Shown piece by piece: positions 44,603-51,959 of a stretch of 64,000 nucleotides of DNA; the first letter of the stretch is position 1, and every line of letters begins with the position of its first letter. The notes beneath the pieces are model-generated. The model did not search any database and was not told the origin of the DNA. It worked only from the letters and a program-made list of their open reading frames with translations. Made by a program: the position numbers and the translations under genes. The DNA is from Paenibacillus sp. BIC5C1 (GTDB lineage Bacteria; Bacillota; Bacilli; Paenibacillales; Paenibacillaceae): NCBI RefSeq assembly GCF_032399705.1, contig NZ_CP135922.1:4278001-4342000 (forward strand). Reading direction: 5' to 3'.

Positions 44603-44633
44603 CGCCCTCATATCTTATGGAAGGATGATTCAG

Positions 44634-44687
44634 ATGATTCGTCGTTTAAAAAAACTAAAGAATGTGGCTACCGCATCACGCTTCTAA
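44634..44687 (+). CDS. Leader peptide of the acetyltransferase gene
   Basis: A 17-codon reading frame, MIRRLKKLKNVATASRF, starts 9 bases behind GGAAGGA. It ends 39 bp before the acetyltransferase ATG. Its last codons and stop form the left arm of the stem that covers the downstream ribosome site. This is the layout of translational attenuators of cat and erm genes, in which a drug-stalled ribosome on the leader opens the stem. The peptide is strongly basic. That a ribosome-targeting drug induces it is inference. Confidence 0.7.
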   Translation: MIRRLKKLKNVATASRF

Positions 44688-44718
44688 GTTGCCCAGAAAT
44701 ATAACTTTAGAAGCGAGG
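44679..44718 (+). promoter_or_regulatory. Attenuator stem covering the acetyltransferase ribosome site
   Basis: CGCTTCTAA (44679-44687, the end of the leader peptide) is exactly complementary to TTAGAAGCG (44707-44715), which runs into the GAGG ribosome site at 44715-44718. The loop is 19 bases. Confidence 0.75.
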
Positions 44719-44726
44719 AAACTAAA

Positions 44727-45386
44727 ATGAATATAAACCAATTGAATCACTGGTCTGAAATTAAGTATTTAAAGGACATTGTAACCAATCCATTAATCGA
44801 AGTTGGCGATTACTCTTATTACTCCGGTTATTATGATAACAGTTCATCTTTTGAAGACGGATGCGTGAGATATTTATGGGGAGATGACAAATCGAGGAGC
44901 TTATTCAACCCCATTGATGAATTCGGATGGCAAATAGACCGCTTAATTATTGGTAATTATGTATGTATTGCAGCTGGTGTCGTCATTCTTATGGGAGGAA
45001 ATAACAATCATCATGCGGAGTGGATCACTGTCTATCCATTTGCTGATCAAATTAGCCGTTCCTTCTCACCCAAGGGAGATACCATTATAGAAAGCGATGC
45101 ATGGATCGGTATGAATGCCATGATTATGCCGGGTGTTACCATTGGTGAAGGTGCGATTGTTGCAGCAGGCTCAGTTGTAACAAAAGATGTCGCCCCTTAC
45201 ACGATAATTGGTGGCAATCCTGCAAAAGAAATTAGGAAGCGTTTCTCCGAAGAAGAAATCATGAAGTTAAAAGAAATGCGCTGGTTTGATTGGAAAAGAA
45301 AATCGATTGAAGCAGTCACTCACTTACTTTCTAATTCTTCTATTGACGAGTTATATGAGTACTACTTATCAGAAATTAAGGACTGA
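44727..45386 (+). CDS. CatB/Vat-type xenobiotic O-acetyltransferase
   Basis: A 219-residue left-handed beta-helix acetyltransferase of the hexapeptide XAT class, whose members acetylate chloramphenicol (CatB) or streptogramin A (Vat). Hexapeptide stretches are IGNYVCIAAGVVI and IGMNAMIMPGVTIGEGAIVAAGSVV; the catalytic histidine is in GGNNNHHAEWIT near residue 92. The C-terminus is helical (FSEEEIMKLKEMRWFDW). The attenuator upstream fits drug-inducible expression. Which drug is acetylated cannot be decided, and some family members are not resistance enzymes. Confidence 0.85.
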   Translation: MNINQLNHWSEIKYLKDIVTNPLIEVGDYSYYSGYYDNSSSFEDGCVRYLWGDDKSRSLFNPIDEFGWQIDRLIIGNYVCIAAGVVILMGGNNNHHAEWITVYPFADQISRSFSPKGDTIIESDAWIGMNAMIMPGVTIGEGAIVAAGSVVTKDVAPYTIIGGNPAKEIRKRFSEEEIMKLKEMRWFDWKRKSIEAVTHLLSNSSIDELYEYYLSEIKD

Positions 45387-45401
45387 GTTCCTATAGATAT
45401 A

Positions 45402-45436
45402 AAGCTAGGTTGGATACTATCCTGCCTGGCTTTTTT
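45402..45436 (+). terminator. Terminator of the acetyltransferase gene
   Basis: The AAGCTAGG/CCTGGCTT hairpin with an internal GGAT/ATCC stem is followed by TTTTTT. Confidence 0.7.
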
Positions 45437-45474
45437 AATCCCCTCACCACAAAAAGAAAAACCCCTCGGTGCTT

Positions 45475-46585
45475 TGGTCAAGACCCCATTTAGTAGACAT
45501 TATAAAAAGACCCTAGGCTGAAGAAACTCTCCATAGAGGCATTGTCATAACAATTTCCTCGGCGAGACATGCTGATTCGGGCGCCAACCTTTGGCAGCAT
45601 GTCGTGGTAAGCATGAGACGTGTACTGGAACTCTTGGTCGCTGTGAACGATCAGTCCGGTCACGTCTTTTTGCTTCGCAAACGCCTTACTAAATGTGCGG
45701 AGCACTAGTTCATTGTCGTTGCGTTCGCCTATTTCGTAAGCCACAATTTCGTTATTAAACAGATCCTTAATGGCTGAAAGATATACCCAGAGCTCTCCCA
45801 CACTATACTGGGTAATATCGGTTACCCATTTCTGATTCGGCTTTTCCGCACGGAAGTCGCGCTTCAAGAGGTTCTCTGCTACACGCTGCGCAGGTGCATA
45901 CGAGCTGCTGGAGCGTCGTTTACGACGGATTCGAGATTGAATACCGAGCCTTTGCATCAGGCGGAGCATCTTTTTGTGGTTCATCCAAATTCCTTGATCT
46001 CGCCAAAGGAATAACTGGAGCTGTCGATAACCATATTTGCCTTCATATCGTTGATACGTTTGAAGCACCTGTTTCTTCGCCCTTGCATCGCGATCGATTC
46101 GTTTACGTTTTACATAGGCATAAAACCCACTCCGGGACACGCCAAACACATGGCATAGTTTCTGGATATCACCGTATGCCGCTACTTTTTCCATGATCTG
46201 AAATCTCTCTTGTTTGCTTCCTCCTTCCAGGTTACCAAGCACTTTTTTTAGCAATTCATTCTCCCGTTTCAGGTTTTGCACATAGCTGTCTTGATTTATG
46301 TATTCTTTTCGGCGACCTCGCTGATCCATCAGTCCGAACTCGCCTTGCTCCCGGTATTTTCGCATCCATCTCTTCATTCGTCCCGGTTCATGAATCCCCA
46401 AATGTTCATTAATCTTTCGATAAGTCCATCCTTCAACAGTATGTAGACGAATGGCCTCTTTTTTAATCTTCTCCGAATAAGTATTAAACTTTTGTCCCTT
46501 TATCGCCATAAAAAATGCACCCCCTAGAATTTCATCGGTTAAACCTAGGGGGTTTTCCAATGTCTATTCTAAGGGGTGCACTTCA
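45475..46585 (-). mobile_element. IS3-family insertion sequence, internally shortened
   Basis: The element is bounded by imperfect inverted repeats: TGGTCAAGACCCC at 45475 and, read from the other side, TGAAGTGCACCCC at 46585. Both run on into TAGACATT and CCCTAGG, giving about 40 bp of alignable ends. The ends have the TG...CA form of the IS3 family. I see no clear target-site duplication. The right end abuts the terminal hairpins of an IS200-type element, which suggests insertion into it or next to it. Confidence 0.8.
45490..46509 (-). pseudogene. IS3-family transposase, single frame, C-terminally truncated
   Basis: A 339-residue frame that joins an OrfA-like helix-turn-helix part (AIRLHTVEGWTYRKINEHLGI, leucine-zipper-like EYINQDSYVQNLKRENELLKKVL) directly to the OrfB catalytic part, without the usual programmed frameshift. 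DDE residues are present: WVTDITQY, VHSDQEFQY and SMESFF. Straight after the third acidic residue the frame runs into the terminal inverted repeat and ends (SLGSFYNVY). About 50 residues that normally follow, including the downstream Lys/Arg, are missing. Probably inactive. Confidence 0.8.
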
Positions 46586-47235
46586 CCTGTATAACGGGTG
46601 GTTTGTTCTGCGGCTGAAAGCCTTTGTTACTAGCCAGCCCTAAAAGGGCGTTGAAGGTTCGCCAAACGCACTACTTTTTCGGATACCCCTAAAGGGGTCC
46701 TCTATTTCTTCTTTCGTAGTTCCTTTGTTTCTTCTCCTATAAACGGATCAATATACTTCGCCATTGTTATTTGTTCCGCGACGATATCTTCCTGCAATTG
46801 GTATTGGACATATTCTTGTATCACTTTCTTGTTCCATTCAACGGTATCCACGTAAAATCCTTTACACCAGAACTTCCGATTCCCGTATCGATACTTTAAA
46901 TTTGCATGTTAATCAAAGATCATCAAGCTGCTCTTTCCTTTTAAATATCAGATAAACGCCGATACACTAAGCTTCGGTAGGATGCTCACCAACATATGAA
47001 TGTGGTCTTTGCATGCTTCCGCCTCAATAATCTCCACGTTTTTTCTCTCACATAGTTGTCTTCGTATTTTCCCAATATCCTGTATTGATTTCCCGTAAAT
47101 AACCTGGCGTCTGTACTTTGGCGCAAACACGATATGATACTTACAATTCTATTTTGTATGTACTAAACTGTTCAAATCAGATGACATCTGTATTCCTCTT
47201 ATTGTCGATAAATTCGGTTGGCGAACCAAATTTAT
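46586..47235 (-). mobile_element. IS200/IS605-family insertion sequence remnant
   Basis: Subterminal hairpins typical of this family lie at 46637-46649 (GCCC/GGGC), 46685-46698 (ACCCC/GGGGT) and 47211-47232 (AATTCGGTT/AACCAAATT). A further CACC/GGGTG dyad sits at the junction with the IS3 element. The transposase is broken, so the element cannot move by itself. Confidence 0.7.
46702..47187 (-). pseudogene. tnpA: Y1-type transposase TnpA (IS200), three nonsense codons
   Basis: The reading frame can be followed from ATG at 47187 to TAG at 46704: NCKYHIVFAPKYRRQVIYG at the start, the metal-binding HIH motif in ACKDHIHMLVSI, and a C-terminal part with FWCKGFYVDTV, where the catalytic tyrosine is expected near EYVQYQL. 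Three in-frame stops interrupt it, at codon 13 (TAG), directly after VSAFI (TGA) and before HANLKY (TAA). No frameshift is needed, so the gene was silenced by point mutations. Confidence 0.85.
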
Positions 47236-47465
47236 TTTAACATTAGGAGGAATTTTTTTTTCATACATCGCTGAAAGCTATCCCGAACCATACGCATAGC
47301 GTATAGTTTTCTTTTCACAAAAAAAGCCTTGAGTATCAATACTTTTAATGCAAGCATTTTAAGTTCACCTTGCACTTAAGTGAATTTATTACATTACTTC
47401 TTATATTATATGGGGATTTATCTGGATGGCAACACTAGTACCTTTTTCATACAAAACATGTATTA

Positions 47466-47735
47466 TTACCCTAAGTAAAATTTAATGTATTCTTCTAATT
47501 GGTCTAGCCAAGCGTCGATTGTCTTCTTTGCTAGAGCACTGCTAAAACGCCCTAGTTCTCTCTCTCCGTGGCTTACAACCACTGTCGGGATGAACTTTAC
47601 TTCCGTGTGAATGGAAGGATCATACTCAATCCTAGAGACGCTGACCTGCTGTCGTTCCTGAGCAATCTTGTCGAGAGTCTTCTGGAAGCGTCGGCAGTGA
47701 CCGCAGTCGTTGCTGTAATAAAGAGTCAGCTTCAT
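47466..47735 (-). CDS. Glutaredoxin/thioredoxin-like small redox protein
   Basis: An 89-residue thioredoxin fold with CGHC at about residues 11-14 (YYSNDCGHCRRF) and the cis-proline in KFIPTVVV. Phages often carry such proteins to feed ribonucleotide reductase; none is in this window. It overlaps the small gene upstream by four bases (ATGA). It is the leftmost intact gene of the phage-like region. Confidence 0.8.
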   Translation of the reverse strand: MKLTLYYSNDCGHCRRFQKTLDKIAQERQQVSVSRIEYDPSIHTEVKFIPTVVVSHGERELGRFSSALAKKTIDAWLDQLEEYIKFYLG

Positions 47736-47920
47736 TCGTCACCGTAATCATTCGGGAACTTATAGAACTTTCCGATAGTTACTGTCCATTTACCGAAGTA
47801 CAAGCACACGTAGATATTTCTCTTGCCCATGTGGTCGTTAGTGTTGAAGTTAGCCCCTAAAAGGAAAGTTTGGTTGTCATATACCTCAATGTTCCAGCCG
47901 TGATAGTCTCGTTCTCTCAT
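47732..47920 (-). CDS. Small phage-region protein, unknown
   Basis: A 62-residue protein rich in aromatic residues (YHGWNIEVYDNQTFLLG, YVCLYFGKWTVTIGKFY), probably a small beta structure. GGGGAAC lies upstream of the ATG. It overlaps the redox gene by four bases, so they are translated together. No family recognised. Confidence 0.55.
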   Translation of the reverse strand: MRERDYHGWNIEVYDNQTFLLGANFNTNDHMGKRNIYVCLYFGKWTVTIGKFYKFPNDYGDE

Positions 47921-47937
47921 ATTCGTTCCCCTTTCTA

Positions 47938-48194
47938 TTAGGCGTGGATTGCTATTTCTACACAGGAAGTAATCACGTGCTCAGGCGCATTGCCAGTAAA
48001 ACGCCCTACCTCTTTGCCTTCTTTTAAAGACCCACCGTAGGAACGCTCACAACCCCGATTTTGGAAGCAGCCTCAACACAGATAGTACAATCAACATCAA
48101 TCCCACGCTCGACAGTAACCTTAGAGAGTGTTGGAGCAATTAATTTACATGGAACGCACCAAGGTGCATAAAATTTAATGATGTCATTTGACAA
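47938..48194 (-). pseudogene. Frameshifted thioredoxin-like gene
   Basis: From TTG at 48194 the frame reads IIKFYAPWCVPCKLIAPTLS, with a CVPC redox site, and runs to VSVPTVGL, where it meets a stop. The next frame continues the fold as GSLKEGKEVGRFTGN and ends at 47938. One base has been lost, or is missing from the assembly, near 48030. It is a second redox protein in front of the intact glutaredoxin-like gene. GGAGG precedes the start. Confidence 0.7.
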
Positions 48195-48286
48195 TTCCTC
48201 CGATTATGGGTAAATAAATACGCCTCCTTACTTAGTAGTTTGTGAAGGCTTCAGTGAAGGCTTCGAGTGGTTGCAAGCCATGCGCC

Positions 48287-48496
48287 TTAACGTCCATTTG
48301 CATTTTCCGTGTTTGTTGGGGAGTAGACTTCAACCATGTATGTGATAATGTCGTTTCCAGCTTCATCAACATCAGGTAATATGTTCTTAATCGTCAGCAC
48401 TTTCACGATGTATTAGACCATGTGGTTACTCGTCTCATTTCCGACGATAATCTTGTCACCTACAGCGTACTTCGCAGATACGATAATGTCTGCCAT
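48287..48496 (-). pseudogene. Small phage gene with an in-frame ochre stop
   Basis: ATG at 48496 has GGGAGGTGAG upstream and opens MADIIVSAKYAVGDKIIVG. After 27 codons there is TAA (48413-48415), but the same frame continues as protein-like sequence (YIVKVLTIKNILPDVDEAG, then NDIITYMVEVYSPT) to a stop at 48287. Either a nonsense mutation or two separate short peptides; the continuity favours the first. Family unknown. Confidence 0.55.
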
Positions 48497-48520
48497 GTGG
48501 TTCTCACCTCCCTTCAGGGA

Positions 48521-48763
48521 TTAGTTGAGACCCTCTTCGGGAGTCACCACAGCAGTCTTCAGACCGTCAACCAACTTAACTGCGGTCTCGACTTGGGCAA
48601 CTTGTCCATGGAAGTCACTGCGGTGAGCTTTGGCTTTAGTTAGAAGCTCTTGGTGATGAGCAATGAGCAATGATTGCTTCCGCATCCTGGCGATATTTTC
48701 CATAGTCAGTACACCGTGTTGCAGTCGAAACTGAAGACCAAGTAAAGCATCCCTTCGTGTCAC
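48521..48763 (-). CDS. Small helical phage-region protein, unknown
   Basis: An 80-residue, probably all-helical protein (NIARMRKQSLLIAHHQELL, then KAKAHRSDFHGQVAQVE). The GTG start at 48763 overlaps the TGA of the preceding 37-codon frame (ATGAAGTGA), which suggests translational coupling. No family recognised. Confidence 0.5.
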   Translation of the reverse strand: MTRRDALLGLQFRLQHGVLTMENIARMRKQSLLIAHHQELLTKAKAHRSDFHGQVAQVETAVKLVDGLKTAVVTPEEGLN

Positions 48764-48873
48764 TTCATGTTCAGCCCAAGCCAGTTGTTCAACCAGTTCC
48801 TGTAAGTAGGTGCTTGCAGGGTTACCTTTTTACCGAAAATGCCTTTTACGATGTTTGCGATTGATTTAAGCAT
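48760..48873 (-). CDS. 37-residue peptide after the sigma factor gene
   Basis: ATG at 48873 overlaps the last codons of the sigma gene in another frame and encodes MLKSIANIVKGIFGKK plus 21 residues. The first part is an amphipathic basic helix. The stop overlaps the next GTG start. Support is the chained overlaps only; the ribosome site is weak. Confidence 0.4.
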   Translation of the reverse strand: MLKSIANIVKGIFGKKVTLQAPTYRNWLNNWLGLNMK

Positions 48874-49825
48874 CTTGTTGGCTGGCTTTCTGACGGATAT
48901 AATAGAGAACCCTTGTCGAGTAGGTGGAGGTGTCGTAACCACAGACCTCAAGCAGTTCCGTGATATCTTCGATGCAAAGGTTCTCATTACGCTCCTTAGT
49001 TTCCTGAGCGAGAATGGATATCTCCCGTTCATACTTGGAAGGAATCTTGGTTTTCTCTTCTTTTACGTCAGACTTACGACTCTCGATTTTACTTCTAATT
49101 CGAGCCAAGGTACGATTAATCGTCATCGGGTAAACGTTAAGACGTTCCGCAATCTGTGTATTGTTGTTGCTTGCGTCCTCCAAGACTAAACACATGACCT
49201 TCTTCTCGAAATCCGTGAACATGGGGTCTTCTAGTAATTGCTTTACATAGAGACGATTGGTAACCTCTTCTTCAATACTTCTCTCGTCCTTGTTGGCGAA
49301 CTCGAAGTTTTCCATACCGTCGTAGTGCTCAAGTTCATCACTGAACATCGCAATCTCTCGATAGCGTTCGACAGTCACCTTAAGCAGTTCGGACATTTCA
49401 TCCTCGGCGGGGCGATACCCAAGAGATTCCTCAATCTCGGCCATCCTCTTAATGAGGGCAACTGCACCACGACTTAACCGGACAGACTGAGAGTCACTAT
49501 AAAGAAGTTGATTGATTTCCCAGAGGATAGGGCGCACGACAAAGGTCGTAAACTTAATGCCCCTATCAAAGTCAAAGTCTCTAATAGAAGTGAGTATGCC
49601 GATACACGCGTGTTGGTACAGTTCGTCCTCGGTGATACGAAACTTTGAAACAAGTTCCTCGATACTCCCTTTAAAATGCTTGATGATCGAGAAGATAAAG
49701 TCTCTATTCGCTTTCAAGAACTCGCCCATGAGTTCTCCATCTTCTTTACATGCTTTCAGGAGTCCTATATTGTGCATATCCTTCAAGTTGTCTTGCCTAA
49801 GATGTAGGTAGTTGGGACTCAGCAC
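48866..49825 (-). CDS. Phage-encoded sigma-70-family RNA polymerase sigma factor
   Basis: A 319-residue sigma factor. Region 2 is clear (DELYQHACIGILTSIRDFD, then RGIKFTTFVVRPILWEINQLL, residues about 70-110), then a region-3-like RMAEIEESLGYRPAEDEMSELL, and region 4 with helix-turn-helix NNNTQIAERLNVYPMTINRTLARI near 225. About 75 further residues follow, an unusual extension. GTG at 49825 has GAGGTGA seven bases upstream. It lies in the operon started by the phage promoter at 50159-50190 and may recognise that promoter class. Confidence 0.85.
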   Translation of the reverse strand: MLSPNYLHLRQDNLKDMHNIGLLKACKEDGELMGEFLKANRDFIFSIIKHFKGSIEELVSKFRITEDELYQHACIGILTSIRDFDFDRGIKFTTFVVRPILWEINQLLYSDSQSVRLSRGAVALIKRMAEIEESLGYRPAEDEMSELLKVTVERYREIAMFSDELEHYDGMENFEFANKDERSIEEEVTNRLYVKQLLEDPMFTDFEKKVMCLVLEDASNNNTQIAERLNVYPMTINRTLARIRSKIESRKSDVKEEKTKIPSKYEREISILAQETKERNENLCIEDITELLEVCGYDTSTYSTRVLYYIRQKASQQDA

Positions 49826-49827
49826 TA

Positions 49828-50109
49828 TTACTTCACCTCGAACTTTCTGTCTTCTGCTTTCAAAAAGTTCACTACCTCACCATCTGCAGTAACCACGACA
49901 CCATCCTCGTTGGCTGTAAGATTTTTTTTGAAATCGCTCCACTTCAATTTCGGTCCTTGAGGTGTTGCGAAGCCGTTTCTCTCCATAAATGCTTTGTACA
50001 CAGTGTCATCCATCGTCTTGATTTTCTTGTGGTTGCCTGTGGCTTGGGCATCTGTTACCTCAATATCCAATTCGTTATCGGCTATCTCGGGGGTATTAAC
50101 AACACTCAT
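49828..50109 (-). CDS. Small acidic phage-region protein, unknown
   Basis: A 93-residue protein with an acidic N-terminus (TPEIADNELDIEVTDAQAT) and a more structured C-terminus (KLKWSDFKKNLTANEDG). AAGGAG precedes the ATG. It is the first gene after the phage-type promoter at 50159-50190 and ends two bases before the sigma factor start. No family recognised; tight linkage to the sigma gene may mean a partner role. Confidence 0.6.
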   Translation of the reverse strand: MSVVNTPEIADNELDIEVTDAQATGNHKKIKTMDDTVYKAFMERNGFATPQGPKLKWSDFKKNLTANEDGVVVTADGEVVNFLKAEDRKFEVK

Positions 50110-50158
50110 TTAGCCCATCTCCTTCCGGTATTAAACCGTGTTATTTGCTTCATACTCT

Positions 50159-50190
50159 AGTAGTCGGGCTATGTATGGTAGGAGATGCGA
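50159..50190 (-). promoter_or_regulatory. Phage promoter, TCGCANCT-N16-CGACNACT class (copy 1)
   Basis: On the minus strand TCGCATCT (50183-50190), 16 bp, CGACTACT (50159-50166), then AGAG. It drives the 93-residue gene and the large sigma factor, and is preceded at once by a terminator. Confidence 0.8.
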
Positions 50191-50220
50191 ACAAAAAGAA
50201 AAGACCCCTTTCGGGGTCTT
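50191..50220 (-). terminator. Terminator preceding phage promoter copy 1
   Basis: On the minus strand AAGACCCC-GAAA-GGGGTCTT is followed by TTCTTTTTG, directly upstream of the promoter -35. Confidence 0.85.
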
Positions 50221-50223
50221 CAG

Positions 50224-50254
50224 GCTGTCGAGACTTTCTCGACAGCTATTTTTT
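50224..50254 (+). terminator. Hairpin with plus-strand T-run
   Basis: GCTGTCGAGA/TCTCGACAGC hairpin followed on the plus strand by TATTTTTTT. It would stop antisense transcription from the left; no plus-strand gene ends here. Confidence 0.65.
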
Positions 50255-50331
50255 TATACATTCAATTCAACACGACACTGCGTTAATATTGTATAATATT
50301 GGTAAATAAATGTGCGGAAGAGTGTACAAAT

Positions 50332-50478
50332 ATGTTGCGTTCTAATCGAAAAAAACAACGACTTGCACCGGAAGAATGTTTAATCCCATCAAGTAAGGCG
50401 TATACTGCTTGCATGCGCTGTGTACAAGATTTTGATGGGCGGTCACGAACTCGTTGTTCGTCATGTCTCTTACGTTAG
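50332..50478 (+). CDS. 48-residue zinc-ribbon-like protein on the opposite strand
   Basis: The only plus-strand frame in the phage-like region that looks real. It has a basic N-terminus (MLRSNRKKQRLAPEE) and two cysteine pairs, CMRC (27-30) and CSSC (42-45), as in a small zinc ribbon. A TATAAT lies at 50292-50297 with no good -35, and the ribosome site (GGAAGAG) is weak and distant. It converges on the minus-strand gene at 50485. Possibly a small DNA-binding or RNA-polymerase-binding regulator; that is inference. Confidence 0.5.
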   Translation: MLRSNRKKQRLAPEECLIPSSKAYTACMRCVQDFDGRSRTRCSSCLLR

Positions 50479-50484
50479 TTGTCA

Positions 50485-50727
50485 TTAGACAATGTTCCCT
50501 TCAGCTTCAAGAACTTCCAACAGGGTCTCGTAAGAAGGCAGGTTGATTACTGTCTCTTCAATCCAGTGTTGGAACATATCAAACTTATCTTCAGAGACCA
50601 ATTTCTCTTCAGTGATGGAACTCAGGAAAATACTCTTCCCGTTCGCTTGGAAGTGAATCTCCTTCATGTGCTTCTCAGGAACTTCTTTAAGTAGCAAACC
50701 TGCGGCTATTCTGTGGTCAATGTTCAT
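50485..50727 (-). CDS. Small phage-region protein, unknown
   Basis: An 80-residue protein (MNIDHRIAAGLLLKEVPEKH, acidic C-terminus). ATG at 50727 lies nine bases or so behind GGGAGA; the alternative GTG at 50736 touches the ribosome site. It is expressed from the phage promoter at 50752-50783. No family recognised. Confidence 0.6.
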   Translation of the reverse strand: MNIDHRIAAGLLLKEVPEKHMKEIHFQANGKSIFLSSITEEKLVSEDKFDMFQHWIEETVINLPSYETLLEVLEAEGNIV

Positions 50728-50751
50728 CTGTATCACTCTCCCTTTACTCTC

Positions 50752-50783
50752 AGTAGTAGAGTTATGTAGGGAGAAAGATGCGA
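50752..50783 (-). promoter_or_regulatory. Phage promoter, TCGCANCT-N16-CGACNACT class (copy 2)
   Basis: On the minus strand TCGCATCT (50776-50783), 16 bp, CTACTACT (50752-50759), one mismatch to the -10 consensus, then GAGAG. Confidence 0.75.
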
Positions 50784-50809
50784 AAGAAAAAGAGACCCGA
50801 AGGTCTCGA
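50784..50809 (-). terminator. Terminator preceding phage promoter copy 2
   Basis: On the minus strand GAGACC-TTCG-GGTCTC followed by TTTTTCTT; the T-run leads directly into the promoter -35 box. Confidence 0.8.
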
Positions 50810-50865
50810 ATTTCTTACAAGTTACCTCAATCATTGGAAGAGGATACTTTGGCGTAGTTGCGTAG

Positions 50866-51108
50866 CTAAATTAGGTCTAAACAGGCAAAACAGGAGTTAG
50901 CTTTTTTCCTGATAGCGTCGATATTTTCGTTCAATTTGATGTCCGAATTGTACAGGTCTCCGTAGCTTTCTTTCAGGGCATCCAGTTCCGCAGAGATAAG
51001 GCACTTGCCCTCCCCTTCAAGCACATTGGTATAATCCAGTCCCATATCAGAAACAGCCTTCCTGTTGTTCTGAAGAATTCCATAAACGTCCCTGAACTTA
51101 ATTTTCAT
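50866..51108 (-). CDS. Small phage-region protein, unknown
   Basis: An 80-residue, mainly helical protein (KFRDVYGILQNNRKAVSDMG, ending SCFACLDLI with a CxxC). Its ATG overlaps the stop of the upstream gene (ATGA), so the two are coupled. No family recognised. Confidence 0.6.
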   Translation of the reverse strand: MKIKFRDVYGILQNNRKAVSDMGLDYTNVLEGEGKCLISAELDALKESYGDLYNSDIKLNENIDAIRKKANSCFACLDLI

Positions 51109-51398
51109 CGTCTTGTCCTCCTAATCGTGCTGAGACGGTTTGTGTAGTCTGCTGAGAAGCAGTCCTGAAGACACTGCTTGTTACCCTCAATAGAAGCCTG
51201 AAGCGCAGGGGTGGAAGATACGTTAGCATCCATGATGCGTTCTAGCAATGATTCAAGCTGATTCTTGTTCCTGCGAATTACGTCTACCGTGGCGGGCGAC
51301 ACATGCCGCATGGCTTGCTCCATATTCCGGATAGCACTCTCAATCATCTCTACTTGCTCTACTACAACTCCAAGAGTGTAAACATAAGCCCTTTCCAT
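51105..51398 (-). CDS. Small helical phage-region protein, unknown
   Basis: A 97-residue all-helical protein (VEQVEMIESAIRNMEQAMRH, NKNQLESLLERIMDA), likely coiled coil. AGGAGG lies directly upstream of the ATG. No phage-class promoter is visible in front of it. No family recognised. Confidence 0.6.
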   Translation of the reverse strand: MERAYVYTLGVVVEQVEMIESAIRNMEQAMRHVSPATVDVIRRNKNQLESLLERIMDANVSSTPALQASIEGNKQCLQDCFSADYTNRLSTIRRTRR

Positions 51399-51562
51399 TT
51401 TATCCCTCCTGGTAAAATGCGTTTAAAGTGTCCTAGCATTTACGATTTACTCCACCGTTAATAGATGACTTCCATTTACCTTTTTGCCAAAACACGAAGT
51501 CATATATAGAGTCAGTTTTTAAAACACCATTCATGGCGTACCTGCATTTTTTTCTTATAGAT

Positions 51563-51745
51563 CTAGTCCTTCGAGCGACGAATCATCTTCTTTGCTTGCT
51601 TCTCAGCGGTACGACGGGTGGCTCGGTTATAAGCCATAAATGGGATAGACTTGTCCAACTCCCCTGCTTTAATCAAAGAAGCCACATCAGATATCAACAG
51701 TGGACTATTTCCCAGAATCATTGCGTTTTCGTTTTTGACCATCAT
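51563..51745 (-). CDS. Small basic phage-region protein with a YNRATRR motif
   Basis: A 60-residue protein starting MMVKNENAMILGN and ending in a basic helix with YNRATRRTAEKQAKKMIRR, a motif I recall from other phage genomes without a known function. GAAGGTAAAA precedes the ATG at 51745. The frame stays open to 51853, but that part overlaps a degenerate reading frame. Confidence 0.5.
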   Translation of the reverse strand: MMVKNENAMILGNSPLLISDVASLIKAGELDKSIPFMAYNRATRRTAEKQAKKMIRRSKD

Positions 51746-51782
51746 CAGTTTTACCTTCTTTCGTCTGAGGGTCTTTGTACCT

Positions 51783-51929
51783 TTACTTCTTGCCGTCCTT
51801 CTCACGATAGAACTTGCCACCTTCCATGCGGGGCTATCCTCACCACGGAGCACAATAGGTACGAGTTTAATGACGTACAGGTGGATCTACTTTTCTTACT
51901 TCTTGTTTCTTCTGTCCGTTCTCATTCAC
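51783..51929 (-). pseudogene. Degenerate small gene with two compensating frame changes
   Basis: From GTG at 51929 (GGAGAGG upstream) the frame reads VNENGQKKQEVRKVDPPVRH and stops. The next frame continues IKLVPIVLRGEDSP, and the first frame resumes as MEGGKFYREKDGKK to a stop at 51783. The 147-bp length is a multiple of three, so an insertion and a deletion seem to balance. Low support; it could also be noise. Confidence 0.35.
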
Positions 51930-51959
51930 TTACCTCTCCATTAAGAGGGGTAGTGTAAC

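Larger units (their letters stand above)
44187..44633. other. Intergenic region between the aldehyde dehydrogenase and the acetyltransferase leader
   Basis: No gene of any convincing quality in either strand. The left end holds the aldehyde dehydrogenase promoter and the right end the consensus promoter of the acetyltransferase. The middle (44270-44520) is AT-rich and I see nothing in it. Confidence 0.6.

Noticed and set aside
48234..48266. Possible ninth copy of the phage promoter
   Set aside because: AGTAGTTT with GGCTTCGA at near-correct spacing exists, but two mismatches in each box and a 16/17-bp ambiguity make it too weak. It also lies in a small tandem GAAGGCTTC repeat.
48874..49032. 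Longer version of the 37-residue frame after the sigma gene
   Set aside because: The upper part lies entirely inside the sigma factor gene in another frame and reads as basic, Pro-rich noise.
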